From positions 5,146,001 to 5,210,000 of the forward strand of contig CAWAGA010000002.1 of assembly GCA_963781665.1 (NCBI GenBank): a stretch of 64,000 bases of DNA, in the 5' to 3' direction. The position numbers were made by a program, and so were the translations under genes. Below are positions 49,860 through 58,284 of the stretch, in pieces (position 1 is the stretch's first letter; each line of letters opens with the position of its first letter). The notes below the pieces were generated by a model that was given only the letters and a program-made list of their open reading frames with translations, was not told the origin of the DNA and ran no database searches. This stretch comes from JAJYIW01 sp963781665. Lineage in GTDB: Bacteria; Chloroflexota; Anaerolineae; Anaerolineales; Anaerolineaceae.

Positions 49860-50900
49860 ATGTCTTCCACAACCTCCCTCGAACGTGCTTTGCAGGCGAT
49901 CCACCAACAGCAACCCGACCGGGTGCCGGTCATCCCCCAGGCGCACGCCTGGTTAACCTACCATTATGGATATAACACCGCCGATTTGCTCCATAACGGT
50001 CAATTAATTGCCGAGTTAATGGTTAAAGGTTGGCAGGATTTCGGTTGGGATGGCGTTTTTATCGGTACGGACAGCGTCGCCCTGGCTCAATCGATTGGCC
50101 TCGCGGTAGAGAATACCGATCTCGGCCCCACTCCTGACCCGGATGGGATGTTGACAAACCTGGAGCATGCTGCTGCTCTCGAAATCCCGCTGCTCGAAAA
50201 AACCCGCCTGGAAGAATGGGTAATCGCCACCCGCATCCTGGCCCGGCAAATCGGACAAAAAGTCTTGATCATCGCTCGCGGTGACCAGGGGCCGTTCACC
50301 CTGGCCGGGCAGATCCGTGGTATGGAGAAGTTTCTGGTGGATATCGTCTCCGGTGAACAAGATACGCAGATCCATGCCTTGTTGGATTTTTGCAGCCGTT
50401 ATTGGCTGGCCTTTGCCAGCCGCCTGCTCGCAGCGGGCGCCCACGTCGTGACCATCGGCGACGCTCTGGCCAGCGGCAGCCTGATTTCACCGGCGGCCTT
50501 CGAAAAATACGCTTTCCCCTACCAGCTGCAGTTGGCCAGCGAAATCCGCAAGATGGGTGGCCTCTTCGGCATCCATGTGTGCGGCAACACCAACCGCTCC
50601 TTCGCCCGGTTGGCATCCAGCGGGGCACACCTTTTAGAATTTGATGTACCCACCGATTTCCGCCATGCGGTTCAAACCGCCCGGGGGAAAACTTGCCTGC
50701 TGGGAAACGTAGATACTTCTGAAGTGATGGCCCGCGGCAGACCCCAGGACGTGGAAGATGAATGCCGCTGGCGGATGGAGCTGGTCAAACCGGGCAGTGG
50801 ATACATATTGAGCACAGGCTGTGCCATCTCGCCCAATGTGCCCGAGGAAAACCTGCGGGCTATGGTAGAAGCCCCCAAGAAGTATGGTCTATACGCATGA
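49860..50900 (+). CDS. Uroporphyrinogen decarboxylase-fold protein, methyltransferase-like (MtaA/CmuA type)
   Basis: 346 residues. Start LERALQAIHQQQPDRVPVIPQAHAW, characteristic of the UroD/methylcobamide:CoM methyltransferase superfamily. Probable zinc ligands H-x-C in FGIHVCGNT and a downstream Cys in LSTGCAISPNVPEENLRAM, plus LEFDVPTDFRHAVQ and LLGNVDTSEVMARG. True UroD enzymes lack this HxC...C zinc set, so transfer of a methyl group to or from a corrinoid protein is more likely than haem synthesis. The acceptor is unknown. An oxidoreductase follows 22 bases later. Confidence 0.82.
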   Translation: MSSTTSLERALQAIHQQQPDRVPVIPQAHAWLTYHYGYNTADLLHNGQLIAELMVKGWQDFGWDGVFIGTDSVALAQSIGLAVENTDLGPTPDPDGMLTNLEHAAALEIPLLEKTRLEEWVIATRILARQIGQKVLIIARGDQGPFTLAGQIRGMEKFLVDIVSGEQDTQIHALLDFCSRYWLAFASRLLAAGAHVVTIGDALASGSLISPAAFEKYAFPYQLQLASEIRKMGGLFGIHVCGNTNRSFARLASSGAHLLEFDVPTDFRHAVQTARGKTCLLGNVDTSEVMARGRPQDVEDECRWRMELVKPGSGYILSTGCAISPNVPEENLRAMVEAPKKYGLYA

Positions 50901-50922
50901 CTTTGACGACAAAGGGTGATCG

Positions 50923-52071
50923 ATGAAGAAAAACGGCAAAATTAACGTTGCGTTGGTCGGATTGGGGTTTGGAGCCGAGTTTATCCCGATTTACCTGCAC
51001 CACCCTGACGTGGCCAGCCTGACTATTTGCGACGTTAACCCGGATGTGCTGGCAAGCGCCGGAGATAAATTCCTGATCGAGAGACGAGCGTCTGGACTCG
51101 AAGAGATACTGGCGTCGAATGAAATCGACGCCGTCCACCTGGTGACACCAATCCCCCTTCATGCCAGGCAGGCAATCGCTGTATTGCTGGCTGGAAAACA
51201 CTGCGCCTGCACTGTTCCGATGGCGACCACGCTCGCAGACCTGCAAGCTATCATCCGCGCCAGCCAAACAAGTGGCAGGATTTACATGGGGATGGAGACC
51301 GCCGTCTATACCCGCCATTTCCTCTACGCCAACGAACTGGTCAAACGAGGTGAGATCGGTGCCATCCAATTCTTAAGAGGAGCGCATTACCAGGATATGG
51401 AAGGTTGGCCGGACTACTGGCAGGGGCTCCCACCCATGCATTACGCCACCCACGCTGTATCACCGGTATTGGCGCTGGCGGCAGCTCAGGCAAAATCAGT
51501 GCAGTGCCTGGGCTCCGGACGCATGCGTGAGGAATTGATTCGCCCTTACCAGAACCCGTTCCCAATTGAAAGCATGCTGTTGGAACTTGACAGCCCCACT
51601 CCCCTGGCGGCTGAGATCACCCGCTCCTTGTTCCACACCGCCCGAGGATATTCAGAAAGCTTCCATGTCTATGGAGAAAAGGCATCATTCGAATGGGAAC
51701 AGGTGGAAGGTGAAGCCCCGATTATATTTCGAATGCAAGCCCAGGCACAGCCTCATTCAGGCCGGGAGATAAACGTCGAACGGGTCACCGCTATTCCCGA
51801 CCGCCAGGACTTACTGCCGCCAGAAATCAGGCGGTTTACGGTACGGGGAGTGTACGACGCCGCCAATCCTCACCTCTCCTTCTTACAAGGGGGTGGCCAC
51901 GATGGTGCCCATCCCCATCTGGTAAACGAATTCGTTACAAGTATTATCGCAGGCCGCCAGCCATGGCCTGATGCACACCAGACTGCGAACTGGACTGCCC
52001 CGGGAATTTGCGGTCACCAATCGGCCCTCCTAGGTGGTATTAAAGTTGAAATTCCGGATTTTACCGGTTGA
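50923..52071 (+). CDS. Gfo/Idh/MocA-family NAD(P)-dependent oxidoreductase
   Basis: 382 residues. N-terminal Rossmann fold INVALVGLGFGAEFIPIYLHHPDVASLTICDVNP, DAVHLVTPIPLHARQAIAVLLAGKHCACTVPMATTLADLQAII (the usual EKP is TVPMA here), and the C-terminal alpha/beta domain with YMGMETAVYTRHFLYANELVKRGEIGAIQFLRGAHYQDMEGWPDYW. Family enzymes oxidise or reduce sugars and inositols. The loss of the EKP lysine, often catalytic, suggests changed chemistry. Probably cotranscribed with the methyltransferase-like gene. Confidence 0.87.
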   Translation: MKKNGKINVALVGLGFGAEFIPIYLHHPDVASLTICDVNPDVLASAGDKFLIERRASGLEEILASNEIDAVHLVTPIPLHARQAIAVLLAGKHCACTVPMATTLADLQAIIRASQTSGRIYMGMETAVYTRHFLYANELVKRGEIGAIQFLRGAHYQDMEGWPDYWQGLPPMHYATHAVSPVLALAAAQAKSVQCLGSGRMREELIRPYQNPFPIESMLLELDSPTPLAAEITRSLFHTARGYSESFHVYGEKASFEWEQVEGEAPIIFRMQAQAQPHSGREINVERVTAIPDRQDLLPPEIRRFTVRGVYDAANPHLSFLQGGGHDGAHPHLVNEFVTSIIAGRQPWPDAHQTANWTAPGICGHQSALLGGIKVEIPDFTG

Positions 52072-52166
52072 ATTGATAAAACCAGGCCATCACCACGGTA
52101 AACCAGTAAAAAAATTAATAGAGCAGCTCGTTATGATCGACTAACCACCTAGCGATCGGGTTTTAT

Positions 52167-52598
52167 TTACCCATTGTTGTGCAGAATTTCTCGTTTCAAT
52201 GAACCGGCTACGCGCTCTAAGCGGGCCAGGGCTTCATCGGCGACCGGCTTTAGAGCCGGGTTGGTAATGACGCCCATCATGATCATTGGATCGATAATCG
52301 CCACCTGGATTGAGCCATCTTCTAGCTGACGCACGGTAACGTTGCACGGCAGCAACAAACCAACCTCTGGAGCAGCCGTGAGCGCCCGGTGGGCCAGCGG
52401 CGGGTTGCAAGCGCCCAGGATTTTATAAGGGAGATGGTCTACTCCCAATTTCTTTTTCAGGGTATCCTTCACGTCAATTTCGGTTAACACTCCAAATCCC
52501 TCGGCCTTCAAAGCTGCGACAACATCGGTCAATGCAGTTTCAAATGTTTGCGATAAGATAATCGTTATACCCAGTTGGTTTCCAGTCATTTCTGTCAT
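52167..52598 (-). CDS. DUF302 family protein
   Basis: 143 residues. DUF302 pattern: FETALTDVVAALKAEGFGVLTEIDVKDTLKKKLGVDHLPYKILGACNPPLAHRALTAAPEVGLLLPCNVTVRQ, with the conserved CNPPLAHRAL and LLPCNV segments. Some relatives are linked to sulfur or metal stress, but function is unknown. It may be soluble in the cytoplasm; no signal peptide. Convergent with the oxidoreductase gene. Confidence 0.88.
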   Translation of the reverse strand: MTEMTGNQLGITIILSQTFETALTDVVAALKAEGFGVLTEIDVKDTLKKKLGVDHLPYKILGACNPPLAHRALTAAPEVGLLLPCNVTVRQLEDGSIQVAIIDPMIMMGVITNPALKPVADEALARLERVAGSLKREILHNNG

Positions 52599-52858
52599 TC
52601 ATAATCCTAAATTCTTTTTTTTATATAAAAGGTTCTAACGAAAATTCCATTCCGTTGAGACTCGCTCAAATCGATCTCTCCAATTTCGGATCCTGGTTAA
52701 TCCCTAATATTCAGATGCACCACCTTTCAAAAAGTTGCCTCAATGCCCTCCCCTACCAAATTCTAGGCATCTGAAAAATGTAATATTAATTTTATTCTAA
52801 TCATCATTATTTACATCTTTACCTGTTTATCATACAATAAAAGGTAAGTCGTGAAAAA

Positions 52859-53512
52859 TTGCGCAAGCAGGCAAGTCCGGAGACACTACAATGTTCAAAC
52901 GCAGGGCAAAAGAAAAAAGACTCCCATCCAACCTCTCTCGATTCAAAGCCGAAACGACCAAATTGGCTGAGGATCAGCATTGCGGCTAATATAGCGGTCG
53001 TGGTCATTGCGGTCTTTGCAGTCGCTGGCGGAATTGTCATCCACCAGTCCGACACGAACCCATCGTTTTGCGGGTTTTGCCATATCATGCAGTTTAACGT
53101 CCAGTCTTACCTGACCAGCCCGAACCTGGACAACATTCATATGCAAGCCGGGGTACAGTGTAAAGATTGCCACGATTACCCCTTATCGGCCGAGATCTCT
53201 AGCGGGATCAAATTCGTGACCGGTGATTATGACGTGGACGCGAATGGTAATCTGCAAGCACGCAAATTCAGCGATGAATTGTGCACGCAATGCCACTTCA
53301 GTGAACAACACGTCGCCCAATTAACTGATTTCTTATATCGCAACCCTCATGACAGCCACAACGGTTACCTTCCATGCAATACCTGCCACGTTGCTCATGG
53401 ACAGCAGGTCGATTATTGTTCGCAATGTCACGACAATGGCGGTCAGCGCTTGGTCGGAGAGCCAATCACACCGCGGGACACCATTGGCGGCCCATTGTCA
53501 AGTACAGATTAG
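52859..53512 (+). CDS. Membrane-anchored multihaem c-type cytochrome, NapC/NrfH-like with five haem sites
   Basis: About 217 residues. One N-terminal helix (ISIAANIAVVVIAVFAVAGGIVI), then five CxxCH motifs: CGFCH (about residue 71), CKDCH (101), CTQCH (143), CNTCH (173) and CSQCH (187). The first is CGFCHIM, like the Met-ligated quinol-side haem of NrfH/NapC. Four haems are usual in that family, so a fifth is unusual. It likely oxidises membrane quinol and passes electrons to the exported flavoprotein next door. The start is uncertain: the frame opens with a TTG at 52859, while other starts (GTG 52851, ATG 52890) are in another frame and may be real if an indel is present. Confidence 0.85.
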   Translation: MRKQASPETLQCSNAGQKKKDSHPTSLDSKPKRPNWLRISIAANIAVVVIAVFAVAGGIVIHQSDTNPSFCGFCHIMQFNVQSYLTSPNLDNIHMQAGVQCKDCHDYPLSAEISSGIKFVTGDYDVDANGNLQARKFSDELCTQCHFSEQHVAQLTDFLYRNPHDSHNGYLPCNTCHVAHGQQVDYCSQCHDNGGQRLVGEPITPRDTIGGPLSSTD

Positions 53513-53651
53513 TTTCAATCCTTGGTGTAATTACAGTTATTTCCCCGAATACCGGTATATCTGATTAAATTTAGATGACCTCATGGTTATGCGCGTTTGC
53601 AGACCCTGGATAACTCTTAATCTGTTTAAACAATCAAAAGGAGAATGTTCC

Positions 53652-55260
53652 ATGAACACCAAGAAACAAGATGTGACAGGAATCAGTCGTCGTAATTTCC
53701 TCAAAGGAGCGTCGGTTGCTGCAACGGGAGCCATTATCGCTGGCTGCAGCCCGCGGGTAGCTCCGTCAGCCACACCAGCTGATCAGGGATCCCAGCCCCA
53801 GGCATCATTTGAGAACTCCCCCGGCGCCAATCGACGCCAAGGATATCAAGGAAACAGTGGAAGCAGAAGTTGTCGTCATCGGTGCGGGTGTCAGCGGCTT
53901 GATGGCAGCGCTCTCATCTGCCGAAGCGGGCGTAAAAACAATATTGATCGAAAAATCCGAGAAATTTAACGCGCGAGGCGGCCACAATGCCGCCATCAAC
54001 AGTAAGATCCAACAAGAAGAAGGATTGACCTATACGCCGAACCAGGTTGCTCGTGATTTTATGCGCTGGTCTGGCAACAAGGCAGATAATGCCCAGGTGA
54101 TGCTGTGGGCCAGTAACTGCAGCCCAATTATGGATTACATGAACGACATGGCAGCCAAAAACGACATTCAAATTATGCGCTGGGGAAACGACATCCCCAC
54201 CGCGTATTACCCCGAATATAAGACCGTGCACATGTTCGGTGGAATGGATGAGAATATCCTGGCGGGCATGCTCGAAAAAGGCGCAAAGGACTTCGGTGCA
54301 GACATCCGCTATAGCATGCCTGCCGCCCAACTGGTCCGCCAGGATAAAGGTAGGGTGACCGGCGTCATTGCAAAAAATGCCGATGGGAACTACGTCCAAT
54401 TCAATGCAAGCAAAGCTGTGGTTTTGGCCACCGGAGATTATGGCAACAACCCGGAGATGATCCAGCGTTACTGCCCCAAGGCAGCCATCATCGATATGAA
54501 CGTCTACACACCGGCCGTGAATACCGGCGACGGGCACCAGATGGGCATGTGGATCGGCGCAGCCATGCAGGATGACGAACCCCACACTCCTATGATCCAC
54601 AACCTGGGCGGAGCGCCATTTTCTGGCAATCCCTTCTTGAGAGTCAACCTGCTTGGGGCTCGCTACGAAAATGAAGACGTGCCGATCCCCTACATGGCTA
54701 ACTCGATCCAGAACCAACCCGAGCACAAGACCTGGACCATCTACGATTCGACCTTCGCCGATGACCTGCCCAAGATGGGCACCAGCTTCTCTCGCACCAA
54801 TGTAGCCAGCGACAATACCGTCAAGGCAATCCAGACCGCAGTCGATGGTGGAAAGACTCTGTTCAAGGAAGACACGCTGGATGCACTCGCTCAGAAGATG
54901 GGCGTTCCGGTCGAAGCTTTCAAGGCCACCGTTGCCAGGTACAACGAGCTGGCGGCCAAAGGATCGGACGACGATTACGGCAAGAACCCCGAAATGATGA
55001 CCGCCATCGATACACCGCCCTACTATGCCGCTTATAACCCCCTGGCGCTGTTGGTCGTTCTGGGTGGTCTTAAAGTCAACGCGAAATTGCAGGTTCTGGA
55101 TACCGCCAATCAGGTAATCCCCGGGCTTTATGCTTCTGGTAATACCGCTGGCGGATTCTTCTCCAACGATTACCCGGTCCTTGCCCCAGGTCTGAGCCAC
55201 AGCCGGGCGTGGACATTCGGACGCGTCGCCGGCCAGAATGCGGCGGCTGAAAAAGCCTGA
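53652..55260 (+). CDS. Tat-exported FAD reductase, fumarate/urocanate/Cgr2-like (frameshifted)
   Basis: About 535 residues. Twin-arginine signal SRRNFLKGASVAATGAIIAGC, which also ends in a lipobox-like IAGC. FAD-binding VVVIGAGVSGLMAALSSAEAG, GGHNAAINSK, ATGDYGNNPEMIQRYCP, and C-terminal LYASGNTAGGFFSNDYPVLAPGLSHSRAWTFGRVAGQ, a form close to the Cgr2-type reductases of Actinobacteria rather than classical FccA. No haem site and no FMN_bind domain are present. The frame breaks in the CCCCC run 53818-53822; four C restore ENSPAPIDAKDI. Reduction of an enoate or similar acceptor outside the cell, fed by the cytochrome upstream, is inferred. Confidence 0.85.
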
Positions 55261-55280
55261 TCAATCTTGACCTGTAAACA

Positions 55281-55321
55281 AAAAGGAACCGGTTTCCTCG
55301 TGAGGAAACCGGTTCCTTTTT
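55281..55321. terminator. Bidirectional rho-independent terminator
   Basis: AAAAGGAACCGGTTTCCTC (55281-55299) and GAGGAAACCGGTTCCTTTT (55302-55320) are perfectly complementary. T-runs follow on both strands. It ends the flavoprotein gene on the plus strand and overlaps the stop codon of the YHS gene on the minus strand. Confidence 0.93.
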
Positions 55322-55496
55322 AATGCTGATGCTGCGGGTGGCTGCTGCCAGGTTTCGCTATGTAGTTCTGAGGATCTTTATCAAATGCTTTCTTGCAACC
55401 CTGCGAGCAGAAATAATAACTCTTGCCTTCATAGGTAGAAGTTATAGAGGTTGTCTTGGGGTCTACGTCCATTCCACATACCAGGTCTTTTTCCAT
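55320..55496 (-). CDS. YHS-domain mini-protein, 58 aa
   Basis: Too short to be obvious by length, but clear by sequence: MEKDLVCGMDVDPKTTSITS, then YEGKSYYFCSQGCKKAF and a His/Gln-rich tail. Cys in VCGMDV and the pair in FCSQGC match the YHS domain, which binds metal such as copper or accompanies metal-transporting ATPases. Start ATG 55496; the stop TAA lies within the terminator stem. Convergent with the flavoprotein gene, possibly a metal handling partner. Confidence 0.85.
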   Translation of the reverse strand: MEKDLVCGMDVDPKTTSITSTYEGKSYYFCSQGCKKAFDKDPQNYIAKPGSSHPQHQH

Positions 55497-55642
55497 AGCT
55501 GATTTAACTCCTGGGGCGATTATACCACCGAGCTCAACTTGATTTTACTAATAATCTCAAAATTATCCAATTGAAGAAGACTGGCGATTGGGCCATCGGA
55601 TGACCCGGGTTCAACGAGCCAGGACAAATCGCGTCCATGTTT

Positions 55643-55685
55643 TGTACATTTAATACTTGACAATATATATACAATATGATAATAT
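55643..55685 (+). promoter_or_regulatory. crtB promoter with CarH-type direct repeats
   Basis: TTGACA (55657-55662), a 17-base spacer and TAATAT (55680-55685) form a strong promoter. Three TnnACA units lie over it: TGTACA (55643), TTGACA (55657, also the -35) and TATACA (55668). The last two are spaced 11 bases, the first two 14. From memory, Thermus CarH binds 11-base direct repeats with an nnTnnACAnn core covering the -35 element, so this is a good candidate light-controlled operator. Confidence 0.6.
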
Positions 55686-55706
55686 ATGTCCAGCTTAAGG
55701 ACTTTT

Positions 55707-56744
55707 ATGACAGGAGCGTCCATCTTGATCTTACAATCACCAACTTCCCAATGGGAAAGCCGCTTGCTTTCCCTTGCAAAAGAAGCCCAGAATTTATCCT
55801 CCGAGGTGATCCATCCTGTACCAATCTCGGATCGCCCCCAACCTTTAGATGCAGCTTTCCAGATGTGCCAATCGATTACGGCGGCTTACAGCCGGTCTTT
55901 TTACCTGGCATCGAGCTTATTACCTGTTGAAAAACGAGATGCAATGCGTGTCTTGTATGCTTTTTGCCGGACTGCTGATAATTTAAGCGATGATGGTATT
56001 GAAGACGCGGGGGAAAAGCTCGATCAACTCTATGAAGGCTTGTGGGGGTGCGGAGTTGCCTCAAGCAGCCCGGTCATCATTGCCTGGAACCATATCCGCG
56101 CCCGATACGACATCCCTTTGAGCTATGCTGGACAACTTATCGACGGGGTCAGGCGCGACCTGGCACCGCACCGCTATCAGACTTTTGACGATCTCGCCTT
56201 ATACTGCTACGGGGTAGCTTCAACGGTGGGTTTGATGAGCATGCATATCAGCGGTTATGCCGGACCCGAGGCCATCCCCTATGCCATCAAGCTGGGCGTT
56301 GCCTTACAGTTGACCAATATTCTGAGAGACATTGATGAAGATTGGGCGAATGGGCGCCTTTATCTGCCCCTGGATGAAATGACCGGGTTTGGCATCGGCG
56401 AGGAACACATCGCAGCCCACACGGTGGATGAGCGTTGGCGGGCATTTATGCGCTTCCAGATCGCTCGCACCAGAAAATTATTTGCCGAAGCCATCCCAGG
56501 CATTCTGCTCCTCCATCCAGACGGTCGTTTAGCCATTGCCGCGGCCGCCTTCTTATACAGGGGAATATTGGATGATATTGAAAGACACGATTACAACGTC
56601 TTTGGGCGGCGTGCTTTTGTAAACCGCTGGAGGAAACTATTGGCCTTGGGGAGGGCTTTTGTTTACAGCAAACAAAATAAATCCAGGCCAGTTGTCGAGG
56701 CAACCCAATCACAATTATTATCTGAAAGGCAAAATGAATACTAG
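55707..56744 (+). CDS. crtB: Phytoene/squalene synthase family protein
   Basis: Condenses two GGPP (or FPP) to phytoene (or squalene-type C30). 345 residues. YSRSFYLASSLLPVEKRDAMRVLYAFCRTADNLSDDG carries the first Asp-rich motif (DNLSDD) and LTNILRDIDEDWANGRLYLP the second. ATG 55707, with AAGGA 6 bases before it, is preferred over 55686, since the promoter's -10 ends at 55685. It overlaps the crtI-like gene by 11 bases. Context favours phytoene synthase (CrtB). Confidence 0.9.
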   Translation: MTGASILILQSPTSQWESRLLSLAKEAQNLSSEVIHPVPISDRPQPLDAAFQMCQSITAAYSRSFYLASSLLPVEKRDAMRVLYAFCRTADNLSDDGIEDAGEKLDQLYEGLWGCGVASSSPVIIAWNHIRARYDIPLSYAGQLIDGVRRDLAPHRYQTFDDLALYCYGVASTVGLMSMHISGYAGPEAIPYAIKLGVALQLTNILRDIDEDWANGRLYLPLDEMTGFGIGEEHIAAHTVDERWRAFMRFQIARTRKLFAEAIPGILLLHPDGRLAIAAAAFLYRGILDDIERHDYNVFGRRAFVNRWRKLLALGRAFVYSKQNKSRPVVEATQSQLLSERQNEY

Positions 56745-58275
56745 ACTTCAAGCAATCGTCATCGGCGCAGGGATTGGCGGCATCGCCACGGCCGCCCGCC
56801 TTGCTAAAAATGGTTACCAGGTTACCGTATATGAGAAGAACGCCCAACCAGGCGGTCGCTGCGATCAATGGATTTGTGATGGGCACAGATTCGACCTGGG
56901 CCCAACGCTGTTCCTCATGCCGGAAGTTTTTGAAGAAACTTACGCTGCCCTGGGCGAACGAATGCAAGACCACCTCGACCTGCGGCGCATCGATCCAACC
57001 TACACCGTCCACTTTGCAGACAGCCAGCAAGTTGAGCTGACAGCCGACCTGCTTAAGATGCAGCCCCAATTAGAAGCGATCGAGGACAACGCCTTTGATG
57101 GTTTTCTCCGCTATATGGCCGAGGGACGTAAAAACTACCGCCTCTCGCTGGAAAAATTTGTCGGTCGCAATTTCTACAATCTCTTTGATTATTTTAGTCC
57201 GGCGAATTTGCCATTGTTATTCCAGCTCAAAGCCTTGGAGAAACACTACACGAATATCGGACGTTATTTCCACGATCCCCGCCTCAAAGCCCTTTTTACC
57301 TTCCAGAACATGTACCTGGGGTTGAGCCCTTACGAGGCGCCTGCCACTTATTCTCTCCTCCAGTATGCAGAACTGGCGGGGGGGGTCTGGTACCCGATGG
57401 GCGGCATGTACCAGGTGATCAAATCGCTCGAAGCTATTGCTGCCAAATTGGGTGTCATTTTTAAATACAATATGCCTGTGGACCGCCTTATTGTTGAAAA
57501 CGACCGGATTAGCCGGGCGGTATTCCAGGATGGGCATACGGTTTCGGCCGACCTTTTTGTTGGCAATGCCGACCTGCCTTACATCTACAACCATTTACTC
57601 CCAGGTTCGGTCGAAGGGAAAAAACTCGAAGAAAAGAAATACACTTGCTCGACGATCATGTTTTATTGGGGCACGGATAAGGTTTACCCGCGGTTGGGTC
57701 ACCACAACGTTTTCCTGGCAGGAGATTATCAGGCTTCGTTTGACAGCATATTTACAGACCACACTCTACCCGTTGAACCTTCCTTTTACGTCCATGCACC
57801 TGCCCGGACCGATCCAGCCGCAGCGCCTGCAGGCGAGGATACGCTTTACGTGCTGGTTCCGGTTGGACATATTCAAGCTGGTAGCAGCCAGGATTGGGAC
57901 TCCCTCGTTGAAAATGCTCGCCAGGCTGTATTTACCCGACTGTCAAAAGACTTGGCAATCCATGATTTGAAAGAACACTTGAAATTTGAAAAAATATACA
58001 CACCTACCGATTGGCAATCTGTGTACAACCTGGAAAAAGGGGCAGCTTTTGGTTTGAGCCACAATTTCAGCCAGGTCGGGTACCTTCGCCCCCATAACCG
58101 CCATGACCGCTACAAGAACCTTTATTTTTCAGGTGCGAGCACGCATCCGGGCACCGGTCTTCCGATTGTGCTGCTTTCCGCCCGGTTGACCAGCGAAAGA
58201 ATTATGGTTGAGACCAGGCAGTATAATAAACAGCAAATAGACCAACCCGTACTATTGACCGCAAACAGGCGATGA
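56734..58275 (+). CDS. crtI: Phytoene desaturase (CrtI family)
   Basis: FAD-dependent desaturase/isomerase of carotenoid synthesis. 513 residues. Dinucleotide fold AIVIGAGIGGIATAARLAKNGYQVTVYEKNAQPGGRCDQW, FDLGPTLFLMPEVF, and C-terminal YFSGASTHPGTGLPIVLLSARLTSERIM, the CrtI signature. ATG 56734 is inside the crtB gene (overlap 11 bases), so the two are coupled. The number of desaturation steps cannot be told from sequence. Confidence 0.93.
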   Translation: MNTRLQAIVIGAGIGGIATAARLAKNGYQVTVYEKNAQPGGRCDQWICDGHRFDLGPTLFLMPEVFEETYAALGERMQDHLDLRRIDPTYTVHFADSQQVELTADLLKMQPQLEAIEDNAFDGFLRYMAEGRKNYRLSLEKFVGRNFYNLFDYFSPANLPLLFQLKALEKHYTNIGRYFHDPRLKALFTFQNMYLGLSPYEAPATYSLLQYAELAGGVWYPMGGMYQVIKSLEAIAAKLGVIFKYNMPVDRLIVENDRISRAVFQDGHTVSADLFVGNADLPYIYNHLLPGSVEGKKLEEKKYTCSTIMFYWGTDKVYPRLGHHNVFLAGDYQASFDSIFTDHTLPVEPSFYVHAPARTDPAAAPAGEDTLYVLVPVGHIQAGSSQDWDSLVENARQAVFTRLSKDLAIHDLKEHLKFEKIYTPTDWQSVYNLEKGAAFGLSHNFSQVGYLRPHNRHDRYKNLYFSGASTHPGTGLPIVLLSARLTSERIMVETRQYNKQQIDQPVLLTANRR

Positions 58276-58284
58276 AGGGGAAAA

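Noticed and set aside
53914..55200. 428-codon open frame on the minus strand
   Set aside because: It is antisense to the Tat flavoprotein, whose sequence has clear FAD motifs; the antisense frame has no family signal.
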